DNA of 64,000 bases from Alteromonas pelagimontana (lineage in GTDB: Bacteria; Pseudomonadota; Gammaproteobacteria; Enterobacterales; Alteromonadaceae): contig NZ_CP052766.1 in the NCBI RefSeq assembly GCF_002499975.2, forward strand, positions 1,426,001-1,490,000, written 5' to 3'. A program made the position numbers and the translations under genes. How positions within the stretch are numbered: the first letter of the stretch is position 1; each line of letters starts with the position of its first letter. Under the pieces are notes generated by a model. It was not told the DNA's origin. It ran no database searches and worked only from the letters and a program-made list of their open reading frames with translations. Shown here piece after piece: positions 9,309 through 17,640 of this stretch.

Positions 9309-10442
9309 TTACTCCTTGCTCAGGGCAATAGGTTTGCCCTGTTGCCATAAGTGACGAATGTTCAAATCGTCATCCACACACATAAAATCTGCTTGCTGCC
9401 CCACCGCGATACTACCGTATTGATCGCTAACCCCTAACATTGCAGCAGGAGTACTTGATGCCATGGCAATGGCATCTTCCACACTGACACCACACCACTT
9501 CACTGTGTTTTGGACTGCTTCTATCATGGTTAAACAGGAACCGGCGAGAGTGCCCTGCGGCGTAGTGAGTTTGTTGCCTTCGCGCAATATTTTAGTATCA
9601 AAAAAAGGCACTTCGCATAAGGAGGTACCGGCCACAGCCATCGCATCAGTCACCAACATTATCCGCTCTTTGCCTTTTGCATTTATTGCCACTTTGCAGC
9701 ATTGCGCGTCTACATGAAAACCGTCAACAATAAGGCCTGCGTAAGCGTTATTATTTGCCAGCGCGACGCCAACCATACCCGGAGCGCGAGATTGCATGGG
9801 CGACATAGCGTTGTAAAGATGGGTGAATCCAACCGCACCAGCTTCAAGCGCTGCATTCACCTGCTCTGAAGTAGCGTTGGAGTGCCCTAAAAAAACGTGC
9901 ACTCCAGCTGCTGTCAGTTGCTTTATCATTTCTACCGGCGTCGATTCTGGCGCCAGTGTCACCATTACCACGCCTAGTGCGTCATCATTGAGAATGGCGA
10001 GTTCTTGATCACTGGGCAAACGAATAAAATTTTCACTGTGAACGCCTTTACGGGCTTTGCTCAACCAGGGGCCTTCAAAATGCACCCCGATAATTCCCGG
10101 CACGCCCTCTACCCGCGCGTCTTTAATGGCGCGTGCTGCCGCTACCATGACATCAGTTGTGTCAGTGATCAGGGTTGGCATCAGTGCAGTAGTACCAAAA
10201 GCCCTGTGCGCTTCCATCATTTTGCGCAAAGCACCAGCTTCGCACTGCTGATTAAACAACACACCGCCACCGCCATTCACCTGCACATCAATAAAACCGG
10301 GTATAAGACGATAAGGATAAACAGGCACGTCCGCCTGATTGGGCGCATCTTCAATTCCTGCAACTTGCCCGTTTGCTATGCGAATAAGCTGATTTTCTTT
10401 CCACCCTTCTGAGGTGAGTACTTGCTTGCATATAAACATCAT
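9309..10442 (-). CDS. nagA: N-acetylglucosamine-6-phosphate deacetylase
   Basis: 377 residues, the usual NagA length. It removes acetate from GlcNAc-6P to give GlcN-6P in the cytoplasm. Visible motifs: DVQVNGGGG near residue 50, HFEGPW with the metal-binding Glu near residue 125, LGHSNAT and THLYNAMSP with the active-site His residues, and LVTDAMAVAG with the catalytic Asp near residue 265. The first ATG (10442) overlaps the nagB stop by 4 nt (ATGA), which suggests translational coupling. GlcNAc-6P can come both from NagK here and from MurQ in the murein block (33435). Confidence 0.95.
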   Translation of the reverse strand: MMFICKQVLTSEGWKENQLIRIANGQVAGIEDAPNQADVPVYPYRLIPGFIDVQVNGGGGVLFNQQCEAGALRKMMEAHRAFGTTALMPTLITDTTDVMVAAARAIKDARVEGVPGIIGVHFEGPWLSKARKGVHSENFIRLPSDQELAILNDDALGVVMVTLAPESTPVEMIKQLTAAGVHVFLGHSNATSEQVNAALEAGAVGFTHLYNAMSPMQSRAPGMVGVALANNNAYAGLIVDGFHVDAQCCKVAINAKGKERIMLVTDAMAVAGTSLCEVPFFDTKILREGNKLTTPQGTLAGSCLTMIEAVQNTVKWCGVSVEDAIAMASSTPAAMLGVSDQYGSIAVGQQADFMCVDDDLNIRHLWQQGKPIALSKE

Positions 10443-11434
10443 ACTGTTTCCGTTACTTTTTTCAGGCCCGGGGGCGTATCAGGATCTACGCCGCGCGCTT
10501 GCGCTACTTGTTCTATGTCTAAATAAAACCGTTGCATAATGGCGAGTGCCTGAATACGTGGATGCGAAGAAGATAAGAGGTTTATATTCACCACCCGCGC
10601 GCCACGCTGAATAACGTCCTCCACCTGCTTGTTATGCACCTGTGCGCTTTCATCGTTTATGGACACATTCAAAACACAGAGTTTATTCTCTACCAGCGTC
10701 ACGGGCCCATGCAGAAACTCGGCGCTGCTGAAAGCTTCGGCGTGAATCCCCAGCACTTCTTTTAATTTTAAGGCAATTTCTCTGGCAATGGCGTAACCAA
10801 AACCGCGGCCCAGCACCACACAATGCGCCACACCTGCAAGTTTGTCAGCGGTGAGAAGTGGTGATGCTTCAACGGCTGTCGTCATTAGTTTTGGTAAGGT
10901 AAGCAAAGCCGCTTTCAGATCGTCGTCCTGCTTCCAATAAGCGTAAAGCTGGCAGATGGCGCTTAAACTACTTAAGTAGCTTTTCGTCGCGGCGACGGCT
11001 TTTTCCTCGCCCGCATGCAAAGGAATAACGGCATCGACTAAAGCGACTAAGGGAGAATGGGTATCGTTAACCAACGCGATACAAAATGCGCCACCTGCTT
11101 TCGCCAGTTTTACCTGATGCAGAATGTCCGGGCTTTTCCCTGATTGCGAAATAACGATAGCGACAAAATTGTGCAAGTTCAGCGTAGCATTATAAACCCC
11201 TGCCACAGAGGGCGCGGCTGCAAAAACCGGCACGTTACAGCCAATTTCAAACAGATACTTAGCATACACGCCGGCATGATCCGATGTACCCCTGCCTATC
11301 ATCATAACGCCAGCAGGTGGTGATTGACGGAACTTATCGCCGAGGGTACGACATATTTGTTGGTTTTCGGCCCGTTGGTTGGCAATAACGGCCGGACTGG
11401 AGCCAGCCTCCTGCGCCATGATGCTATTGGACAT
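10439..11434 (-). CDS. Glucosamine-6-phosphate deaminase, SIS type (NagB-II)
   Basis: 331 residues with two SIS (sugar isomerase) domains and no glutaminase domain. Motifs are IGRGTSDHAG near residue 55, VISQSGKSPD near residue 105, KSYLSSL near 150 and SSAEFLHGPV near 240. In Shewanella-type pathways this SIS protein replaces the classical NagB and converts GlcN-6P to Fru-6P and ammonia; the context between nagK and nagA supports this over a GlmS remnant. I start at the ATG at 11434, which has CAGGAAG before it and lies 1 nt after the nagK stop. The longer frame upstream only overlaps nagK. Confidence 0.9.
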   Translation of the reverse strand: MSNSIMAQEAGSSPAVIANQRAENQQICRTLGDKFRQSPPAGVMMIGRGTSDHAGVYAKYLFEIGCNVPVFAAAPSVAGVYNATLNLHNFVAIVISQSGKSPDILHQVKLAKAGGAFCIALVNDTHSPLVALVDAVIPLHAGEEKAVAATKSYLSSLSAICQLYAYWKQDDDLKAALLTLPKLMTTAVEASPLLTADKLAGVAHCVVLGRGFGYAIAREIALKLKEVLGIHAEAFSSAEFLHGPVTLVENKLCVLNVSINDESAQVHNKQVEDVIQRGARVVNINLLSSSHPRIQALAIMQRFYLDIEQVAQARGVDPDTPPGLKKVTETV

Positions 11435-11435
11435 A

Positions 11436-12323
11436 TTAGGCTTCCTGAAATAACGATTGCTGATAATAAAACGCGCCCCATTCCGGCCCGTACTTTGCGC
11501 TGACAATGGCATCGGCCACATCTTTTGCGAGCCAGGGCACAATGGCACCGGCTACGCCGCCCACTAAAACTAGTTTCCCTGGACTTTGCGCCAGTGCCTT
11601 TCGGGCAATGGCCGTAAGATAGTCTGTTCCTGTAATAACAATAGCGCTTGCCACCTTATCACCTTGCTCGGCCAGTGAAATTACCGCCGGAGACAGTTCT
11701 CCAAAATCAGCTGGCGGCGCATGATTTAGCCGGTCCACCAGCTTAATTGTGGAATTGGTTTGATAGTGCGCACAAACCGCTTCGCACAACGCGCCCCGTG
11801 GGGCTACGCCGTCAAGTGCTTCGAGAGTGTGTATGGCCGCTTGCCTTCCCATCCATGCGCCACTGCCTTTATCGCCTATAGTAAAACCATGACCGCCATA
11901 CTGATACAATTGGCTTTCCACCAATGCTGCCGCACAAGAACCCGTACCTACCACTAATACGGCACCGTTACTGCCGCCGTGAGCGCCAAGCATGGCGGCG
12001 TGTAGATCTGACGTGAACGAAAAGCCTGCAAATGGATGACGCCAATTTTTAAGCGCTGCTTTGGCAGACGGCAAATTGGCGCCGGCCAGTCCCGCGCCTA
12101 CGGCAGAATTAGCCAGTTCAGTTTTAGCGTCTAACCCGGCGTTAGTAAGCGCCAAAGTCACGGCTTGCAAAATAGAATTGCGAGCGGTATCTCCCTGGCG
12201 CGCGACATTCGCCGGCCCGGAAACTCCCGCACCTAATGAGAGGCCGTTTTCGTCGAAAACCTCTGCGCGACACTTGGTGCCGCCCCCATCGATACCGACA
12301 AAATAGGTGATGTTTGATTGCAA
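11436..12323 (-). CDS. nagK: N-acetylglucosamine kinase, BadF/BcrA ATPase family
   Basis: About 295 residues. The N terminus has the phosphate-binding loop VGIDGGGTKCRAEVF, and VVGTGSCAA near residue 120 is the second ATP loop of the ASKHA fold; GVAGAIVPWLA lies near the C terminus. It phosphorylates GlcNAc imported by NagP. The start is uncertain. No ATG fits; I prefer TTG at 12323, preceded by GAGGA at good spacing and placing the glycine loop at residues 9-13. A GTG at 12377 in the same frame has no ribosome site. It might also act on MurNAc, as no separate MurNAc kinase is seen in the window, but this is a guess. It is the first recognised gene of the operon. Confidence 0.88.
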   Translation of the reverse strand: MQSNITYFVGIDGGGTKCRAEVFDENGLSLGAGVSGPANVARQGDTARNSILQAVTLALTNAGLDAKTELANSAVGAGLAGANLPSAKAALKNWRHPFAGFSFTSDLHAAMLGAHGGSNGAVLVVGTGSCAAALVESQLYQYGGHGFTIGDKGSGAWMGRQAAIHTLEALDGVAPRGALCEAVCAHYQTNSTIKLVDRLNHAPPADFGELSPAVISLAEQGDKVASAIVITGTDYLTAIARKALAQSPGKLVLVGGVAGAIVPWLAKDVADAIVSAKYGPEWGAFYYQQSLFQEA

Positions 12324-12324
12324 C

Positions 12325-12678
12325 TTAATGTCCTCGTCTGCCGCGTAAGTGGCTTTGTGCGATTTTCTGTACGCCACTTGATGTCATAAGAATGCGACGA
12401 AGCTGCGGCAGTATTGTGCGATAAAAGTTTTTCAATAGTAACGTTTGCGCAGGTAATGATTTCTGCCACAATCCGTCGGTAGCGTACCGACATTCTACAT
12501 CGCCAACTGCGGTAAGAAATGCTGTAGCAGGAATTGGATGTCTTTTGTACTTGATAGGAAGTACATCGAAAATGAGGCGCGGTGCCAATAAGGTGTGGGC
12601 CACTGGCCGCAGTTTATCCCGCCAAATTGACTCGTGTGCTGCTCGAGCGAACATTGGAGCGATTAATACTTTCTTCAT
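12325..12678 (-). CDS. Possible leader ORF ahead of nagK
   Basis: An open frame of 117 codons that fills the gap between the NagR box at 12801 and nagK. It has AGGGGAAG upstream of its ATG and its stop lies 1 nt before the proposed TTG start of nagK, the same spacing as between nagK and nagB. The predicted protein is basic, has no hydrophobic pattern typical of a domain, and matches nothing I recognise. It could equally be a long untranslated leader that happens to be open. Confidence 0.25.
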   Translation of the reverse strand: MKKVLIAPMFARAAHESIWRDKLRPVAHTLLAPRLIFDVLPIKYKRHPIPATAFLTAVGDVECRYATDGLWQKSLPAQTLLLKNFYRTILPQLRRILMTSSGVQKIAQSHLRGRRGH

Positions 12679-13192
12679 TTTTTTATGACTTCCCCTATTT
12701 TACACCAGGAAACGTTTTTTGCTGTTGGCGCTGGTTCATCTTACAGCGTCTTTACTTCTCCTATTCTTATTCTCAGCAAAGAGAAAATGCAACAAAAAAC
12801 TGACAACGCTGTCATAAAGCACAATACCTGACCAGTTACCTATTTGCAAACCTGTGATGGGAAATTTTAATACTTCGGCATAAACAAGAAGCATTCCCCT
12901 GAAGTAGTGTAAATCGCTACCACAGTTGCTATCGAACTTGAGCTATCGGTCCGACAGGCGCAGCCATCGGTGTACAGCGGCGCTGTGTATAAACTGCTGG
13001 ACGCCTCCTGAGGGAGTCACTATGTTTAGCTGTTAGTATTAATCAGGCACGTCACATACTCGACGAAAGTTTTATAATACAAATCGTCCTCATTAGTGCT
13101 GGTTTATGGCAGAATCACGCGGGAAAACAATCCGAACTTAAGTCCTTCGGATTTTCCCTGTCCAGGGGATGTATATTCTGAGGAAAGATGGT
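12378..13192. other. Divergent regulatory region between nagK and nagR
   Basis: This region holds the NagR box at 12801-12814 and, on the minus strand, the uncertain ORF 12325-12678. A second, different palindrome centred on AAACGTTT lies at about 12708-12719. Between 12830 and 13190 I see no gene; the nagR promoter should be in this part. Confidence 0.5.
12801..12814. promoter_or_regulatory. Predicted NagR operator, nagKBAP promoter
   Basis: TGACAACGCTGTCA, a near-perfect palindrome with central CG as usual for LacI-family operators. Similar boxes precede three other transcription units of the locus (14333, 14422, 14468, 19163, 19414). It lies 123 nt before the ATG at 12678 and 478 nt before the proposed nagK start. 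Confidence 0.75.
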
Positions 13193-14230
13193 GTGAAAAC
13201 AACGATTAAAGATGTAGCAAAACTAGCAGGCGTATCGTTTAAAACAGTATCCAGGGTGATTAATGAAGAGCCTTCGGTCAAACCGGATACTGCTGAAAAA
13301 GTTCATCAGGCTATCGCGCAGTTACACTATCAACCTAACACCGCCGCTCGCAATTTGGCCGGAACCAAGGCGTATGCTATCGGTTATGTCTACGACAACC
13401 CTAACGCATACTATATTATCAACATGCAAAATGGCATCTTGAATGAGTGTCGTAACCGGGGTTACGAACTTATCATTCACCCGTGCAACGCAAGCAGTGC
13501 CAATGTGACTGACGAAATTCTGCAGATGGTAAAGCGCTCTCAACTGGCTGGCCTGGTTCTCTCTCCGCCATTATCGGAAATGGCGAGCGTAATGGATGTG
13601 CTGGACGATCTGGATATTCCTTACGTGCGCATTGTCTCTGGAAGCGCTACCAAACGTAGCCACCGTCCCTGTGTATTTGTACACGACCGCGATGCGGCAA
13701 AAAATATCGTTGATCACATGATTTCACTGGGCCACCAGCGCATTGCGTTTATCTCAGGAGATAAGGGCCACCGCTCCACGGAAGAACGTAAACTGGGGTA
13801 TCGCGAGGCGTTGCTCGATCGAGGATTGAGTGTTGACCCAGAGTTGGAAATAGACGGCAGCTACTCTTTTGAAAGCGGCGTTAAAGGATTAAAAAGCTTA
13901 CTTGATTTAGAAACCCCGCCGAGCGCAATTTTTGCCTGTAATGACGAGATTGCCTCGGGCACACTGTTTGCCGCCAGACTCAACGGCATAGACGTGCCAG
14001 GTAAACTGGCCATTGCCGGGTTTGAGAATAGCCCGTTTTCTCGTCAAACCTGGCCAAAGCTGACCACTGCAGCGCAGCCCACCGATCAGATAGCCCGACA
14101 GGCAGCACAAACGCTAATTGATATTATTCAGTCAGCGCGCAATGTAAAATTCGGTTCTTCAGGCAAAGTACAGCATGTGCATTTCCATCCTGAACTAGTG
14201 ATCCGCGAATCGACTTATTTACCCGACTGA
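13193..14230 (+). CDS. nagR: LacI-family regulator of the GlcNAc/chitin locus
   Basis: About 345 residues. The N-terminal helix-turn-helix reads TIKDVAKLAGVS...TVSRVIN, standard for the LacI family, followed by a hinge (YQPNTAARNL) and a periplasmic-binding-protein-like effector domain (IAGFENSPF near the end). I choose the GTG at 13193, preceded by GAGGAAAG, which puts the helix-turn-helix at residues 3-24; the ATG at 13169 has GGGG directly against it. It is divergent from nagK. The repeated TGACA-n-CG-n-TGTCA boxes of this region are its probable operators, and GlcNAc-6P or GlcN-6P the probable inducer, by analogy with NagR of Shewanella-type pathways. Confidence 0.88.
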   Translation: MKTTIKDVAKLAGVSFKTVSRVINEEPSVKPDTAEKVHQAIAQLHYQPNTAARNLAGTKAYAIGYVYDNPNAYYIINMQNGILNECRNRGYELIIHPCNASSANVTDEILQMVKRSQLAGLVLSPPLSEMASVMDVLDDLDIPYVRIVSGSATKRSHRPCVFVHDRDAAKNIVDHMISLGHQRIAFISGDKGHRSTEERKLGYREALLDRGLSVDPELEIDGSYSFESGVKGLKSLLDLETPPSAIFACNDEIASGTLFAARLNGIDVPGKLAIAGFENSPFSRQTWPKLTTAAQPTDQIARQAAQTLIDIIQSARNVKFGSSGKVQHVHFHPELVIRESTYLPD

Positions 14231-14332
14231 TTATTTCACGCTGTGACCTTGGGGGAAACAATAGAAAATTCTCTCGCTGGACTGTGAACTGGTCAACACC
14301 CTCTTCGACCCGCACGCCCCCTCGGAATTAAA

Positions 14333-14346
14333 AGACAACGCTGTAA
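14333..14346. promoter_or_regulatory. Predicted NagR operator, TonB receptor promoter, site 1
   Basis: AGACAACGCTGTAA, matching the box at 12801 in 12 of 14 positions. It is the farthest of three boxes ahead of the receptor gene at 14509. Confidence 0.55.
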
Positions 14347-14421
14347 TGAAACAGCCATATTCTTATTAATTTGCGTTAATCAGATGTTGCGCGGCTAAAA
14401 TTTATACGCTATGTTTGATTT

Positions 14422-14435
14422 TGACAACGTTGCCA
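14422..14435. promoter_or_regulatory. Predicted NagR operator, TonB receptor promoter, site 2
   Basis: TGACAACGTTGCCA, one mismatch from a perfect palindrome. It lies 46 nt from site 3, so the two could bracket the promoter. Confidence 0.6.
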
Positions 14436-14467
14436 TAGCTGTAACCGGCTTTTTAAAACAACCAATA

Positions 14468-14481
14468 AGACAGCGCTGTCA
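14468..14481. promoter_or_regulatory. Predicted NagR operator, TonB receptor promoter, site 3
   Basis: AGACAGCGCTGTCA, with a fully palindromic 12-bp core GACAGCGCTGTC. It lies 27 nt ahead of the receptor ATG. Confidence 0.7.
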
Positions 14482-14508
14482 TTGCGAATATACGGACGAG
14501 GGGAACTC

Positions 14509-17500
14509 ATGAACACTATTAAACTTAATAAAATTACGCGGTGCATACATCTGTCTGTACTTATTGGCAGTGCTGTTGCTGCGCCAGTATTTGCACAAAA
14601 CTCTCCAGCAGATCTGGAACGAATTGAAGTACGGGGAATAAAAGGTTCAACCGAAGCTTCCATTAATTTAAAACGTTATTCCAGTTCGATTGTTGATGCG
14701 ATCGCAGCAGAAGATATCGGTAAGTTACCCGATGTCACCATTGCAGATTCTCTGCAGCGTATTACGGGCGTGCAGATAGAACGTACGGCTGGTGAAGGCG
14801 GTCCCATTCAGATTCGTGGATTACCTCAGGTAGACACCACGCTCAATGGCGAAGTGTTTTTGAGCGCTACCACTATCGATTCATCTGGCGCAGATTTTGG
14901 TGATTTGCCTTCGCAATTGTTTTCTGGCGTTGAAGTTTATAAATCGACTGATGCGCGCAACACCGCTATGGGAATTTCAGGCGCCATTAATCTCAAAACC
15001 CGCCGCCCGTTTGACATGGAAGAAGGGTTTACCTCCACAGTGGGTGCCGAGGTTAGTCAAGGCTCTATTAGCGAAGAAACCGACCCGACTTACCACGGCA
15101 TGATCAGTTATAACGCAGAAAAATTCGGTGTACTGCTTTCTGCCGTCAGTACCGAGGTCAATCTTGCAACCGACTATAACGGCTATTTTGATACCTCGGA
15201 AAACGGCGGTATCGGCGCGGCGAATAACAATTTCACCTGGGGCCCTAATCCGCGTGGTGAGGAAGTTTATCACGTTGTACCGCAGGGATTCGCGGCATTT
15301 AACAAACGGGAAAAACGCGAGCGCAACGCTGTGCAGTTTTCCTTTCAGGCTGATCTCAGTGAAGGCTTTGAACTTGTATTTGATGCATTTTATACCGACC
15401 AGGATCGCTTCAATCACCGCCGCGGGTTTTCACAAAATAATCGTTGGTACTCCTTTAATGATTACGCCTACCCTACTGAAAACGGCTGGACTGATGACAG
15501 TTTCGTAGATGCTGATGGCAACGAATGGGGCGCGGTAAACGCATTTGAACTTAATTCGTGGCGGATGCAGTCGTTTACCCAGGTGAATAATAACTACGAA
15601 ACGTCTAAGAACTTTAACCTTGAGCTAAACTATGATGACGGCGGCGCGCTTACCGGGCAAGTTCGTGCCACACGAGCCAAAGCAACAGCAAAAATGCGCC
15701 ATGGTTATGGTGAAGGAGATATTTTAAGCATTGATTCTGGCTCGCTGGTTACCGGCCCGGGGCAGTTTACCCAAGGTGAAAATTGCACCAACGGCGAAAA
15801 CATAGTCGGCGATGGCGGCGGCTGCTATGCCGAGTTTTCTCCTGGGGGTATTCAGGATCAGTTTACCCTTTCTTACGACGCCTCTGGCGAATATCCCGTT
15901 TTCGGTGGCTTCGACCAAATGGTCGATGGCGGCCTGGGACGTCAAAGCGTAGCTGACTACATGGCTAGTCTGGATGCTTATCACGTCGGTGCATTTTCTT
16001 CTGAAGGCAATACCGATGATGAAGGGGAAATTAACACTGTTAGTACCGAATGGAATTATAAGTTTGATGATGGCGTTATCACTAGCGTGAATTTTGGGCT
16101 ACGCCAGAGTGAGCGCAAAGTGGATCACGATCAATTTACCTACACCTCAGAATTTGGCGACGGTTGCGACATAGCGCAGTGGAAAGCAGTAGATCAATAT
16201 CATACTGCTGCAACCTGTGAAGGAAACCCGGCGGCGGGTGAATATTTAACAGAAGATGTGACTGTTGATGGTTCCACTATTGCGGCAGGCACCTGGGTTC
16301 CTTATACCCTGTTAGGGCCTACTCGTCTGGATCAGTACACGTCGGTTTCCTACATCACTGACTTTGGCGATGTTGGCGGACTTCCCGGTGTGTGGGCAAT
16401 TGATCCCAGCAACTTCAATGATCCTCGTCAGTTCCAGCTAGATACCTTCGGCAATGTACAACGAGTCGAAAACGCCGGTGCCAGCTATGATGTGCAGTTA
16501 AAAGAGTTCAGATATTTTGTTCAGGCCAACTTTGAATGGCAAGCCTTCAGCGGTAACGTGGGCGTAAAAGTAGTAGAAACTGATTTATACGTGAAGCAGA
16601 ATCTGGTCGGTCCCAATCTACCTCATAGCGGCTTAGGACCAGATGCAGGAGATGTAGTCACCGAGCGAAGCTACACAGATGTTCTTCCCTCAATCAATAT
16701 CGCCTATGAAGCCGCGGAAGATATCATTCTGCGGGCAGCGTATTCTGAAAACATGCAGCCTCTGAACCTGGCTAGCTGGGGCGGCGGTAAAACCGTGGGT
16801 AAAGCCATTAATGGGGATTGCGATTGCTTACGAGTAGTAAATGGTACGTTAAGCGGCAACCCGCAGCTCGATCCATGGCGCTCTACCAACTATTCAGTTT
16901 CGGCTGAATGGTATGCTGGCACTGCTTCTATGCTGTTTTTAGCAGGCTTTATGATTGATATCGATAGCTTCATCGAAAGCGGCACGGTAATGATTGACGA
17001 ACCCGACGACGACGGCATTAGCCGCGGTCCCTGGCCTTTCTCGACCAGTGTACAAGGTAACGGTGGCGACGTGAGCGGCTTTGAAACCGGATTAAAGCTG
17101 TCTTTAGCTGACGTTATTGGCGAGGGTAGCTTGTGGTCAAATTTTGGTCTTGATGCCAATTACACTTTCACCGATAGCACTCAGGACTCCAAAGATGTAT
17201 TTGGCAAAGACTTACCGTTTGTGGGTATGTCTGAAGACACTTATAACCTGGTGCTGTGGTATGAAAATGAAATGTTTTCTACCCGCGTAGCCTGGAACTC
17301 AAGAAGCCCACGCCTGATCACGCAAGGTAGTGCTGCAGTAGGCTTCCAGTCACTCTATCAGGATGATTACTCGCAACTGGATGTCAGTTTCAACTACTTC
17401 TTCGATGAAAATATAAGCTTTTATCTTAACGGCTCAAATGTTCTTGAAGAGTATCAGCAGACTTACTTAGAGTTTTCTGATCAAAAGGCGTTCCAAAACC

Positions 17501-17544
17501 AGTATGAAGCGCGCTGGACGCTGGGTGTGAGAGCCAGTTTCTAA
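14509..17544 (+). CDS. TonB-dependent outer-membrane receptor for chito-oligosaccharides
   Basis: 1011 residues. I start at the ATG at 14509, preceded by GAGGGGAAC, which gives a clean signal peptide ending PVFAQ near residue 27. A plug domain follows (IEVRGIKGS, then DVTIADSLQRITGVQIER near residues 70-90 and the IRGLP motif), then a long beta-barrel ending in an aromatic residue (VRASF), the usual signal for outer-membrane insertion. It belongs to the sugar-associated TonB receptor group found with polysaccharide loci. Three NagR boxes upstream and the halogenase-like and hexosaminidase neighbours point to chitin oligosaccharides as ligand (inference). A strong terminator follows. Confidence 0.9.
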   Translation: MNTIKLNKITRCIHLSVLIGSAVAAPVFAQNSPADLERIEVRGIKGSTEASINLKRYSSSIVDAIAAEDIGKLPDVTIADSLQRITGVQIERTAGEGGPIQIRGLPQVDTTLNGEVFLSATTIDSSGADFGDLPSQLFSGVEVYKSTDARNTAMGISGAINLKTRRPFDMEEGFTSTVGAEVSQGSISEETDPTYHGMISYNAEKFGVLLSAVSTEVNLATDYNGYFDTSENGGIGAANNNFTWGPNPRGEEVYHVVPQGFAAFNKREKRERNAVQFSFQADLSEGFELVFDAFYTDQDRFNHRRGFSQNNRWYSFNDYAYPTENGWTDDSFVDADGNEWGAVNAFELNSWRMQSFTQVNNNYETSKNFNLELNYDDGGALTGQVRATRAKATAKMRHGYGEGDILSIDSGSLVTGPGQFTQGENCTNGENIVGDGGGCYAEFSPGGIQDQFTLSYDASGEYPVFGGFDQMVDGGLGRQSVADYMASLDAYHVGAFSSEGNTDDEGEINTVSTEWNYKFDDGVITSVNFGLRQSERKVDHDQFTYTSEFGDGCDIAQWKAVDQYHTAATCEGNPAAGEYLTEDVTVDGSTIAAGTWVPYTLLGPTRLDQYTSVSYITDFGDVGGLPGVWAIDPSNFNDPRQFQLDTFGNVQRVENAGASYDVQLKEFRYFVQANFEWQAFSGNVGVKVVETDLYVKQNLVGPNLPHSGLGPDAGDVVTERSYTDVLPSINIAYEAAEDIILRAAYSENMQPLNLASWGGGKTVGKAINGDCDCLRVVNGTLSGNPQLDPWRSTNYSVSAEWYAGTASMLFLAGFMIDIDSFIESGTVMIDEPDDDGISRGPWPFSTSVQGNGGDVSGFETGLKLSLADVIGEGSLWSNFGLDANYTFTDSTQDSKDVFGKDLPFVGMSEDTYNLVLWYENEMFSTRVAWNSRSPRLITQGSAAVGFQSLYQDDYSQLDVSFNYFFDENISFYLNGSNVLEEYQQTYLEFSDQKAFQNQYEARWTLGVRASF

Positions 17545-17555
17545 GCCGCATAGGC

Positions 17556-17592
17556 AAAAAGCCGTTACAGATACACTGTGGCGGCTTTTTTA
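17556..17592 (+). terminator. Rho-independent terminator after TonB receptor
   Basis: AAAAAGCCG / CGGCTTTTTT stem with an inner ACAG/CTGT pairing and a T run, 12 nt after the receptor stop. The A run also allows it to work for the convergent halogenase-like gene. Confidence 0.85.
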
Positions 17593-17640
17593 TTTATCAC
17601 CCATTATTTTTTGCTTTTCATTAGGGCGTGTTGACCTGAC

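Noticed and set aside
12708..12719. Second operator type centred on AAACGTTT near nagK
   Set aside because: It resembles a LacI-family core but occurs once and differs from the repeated NagR box; not enough to call a site.
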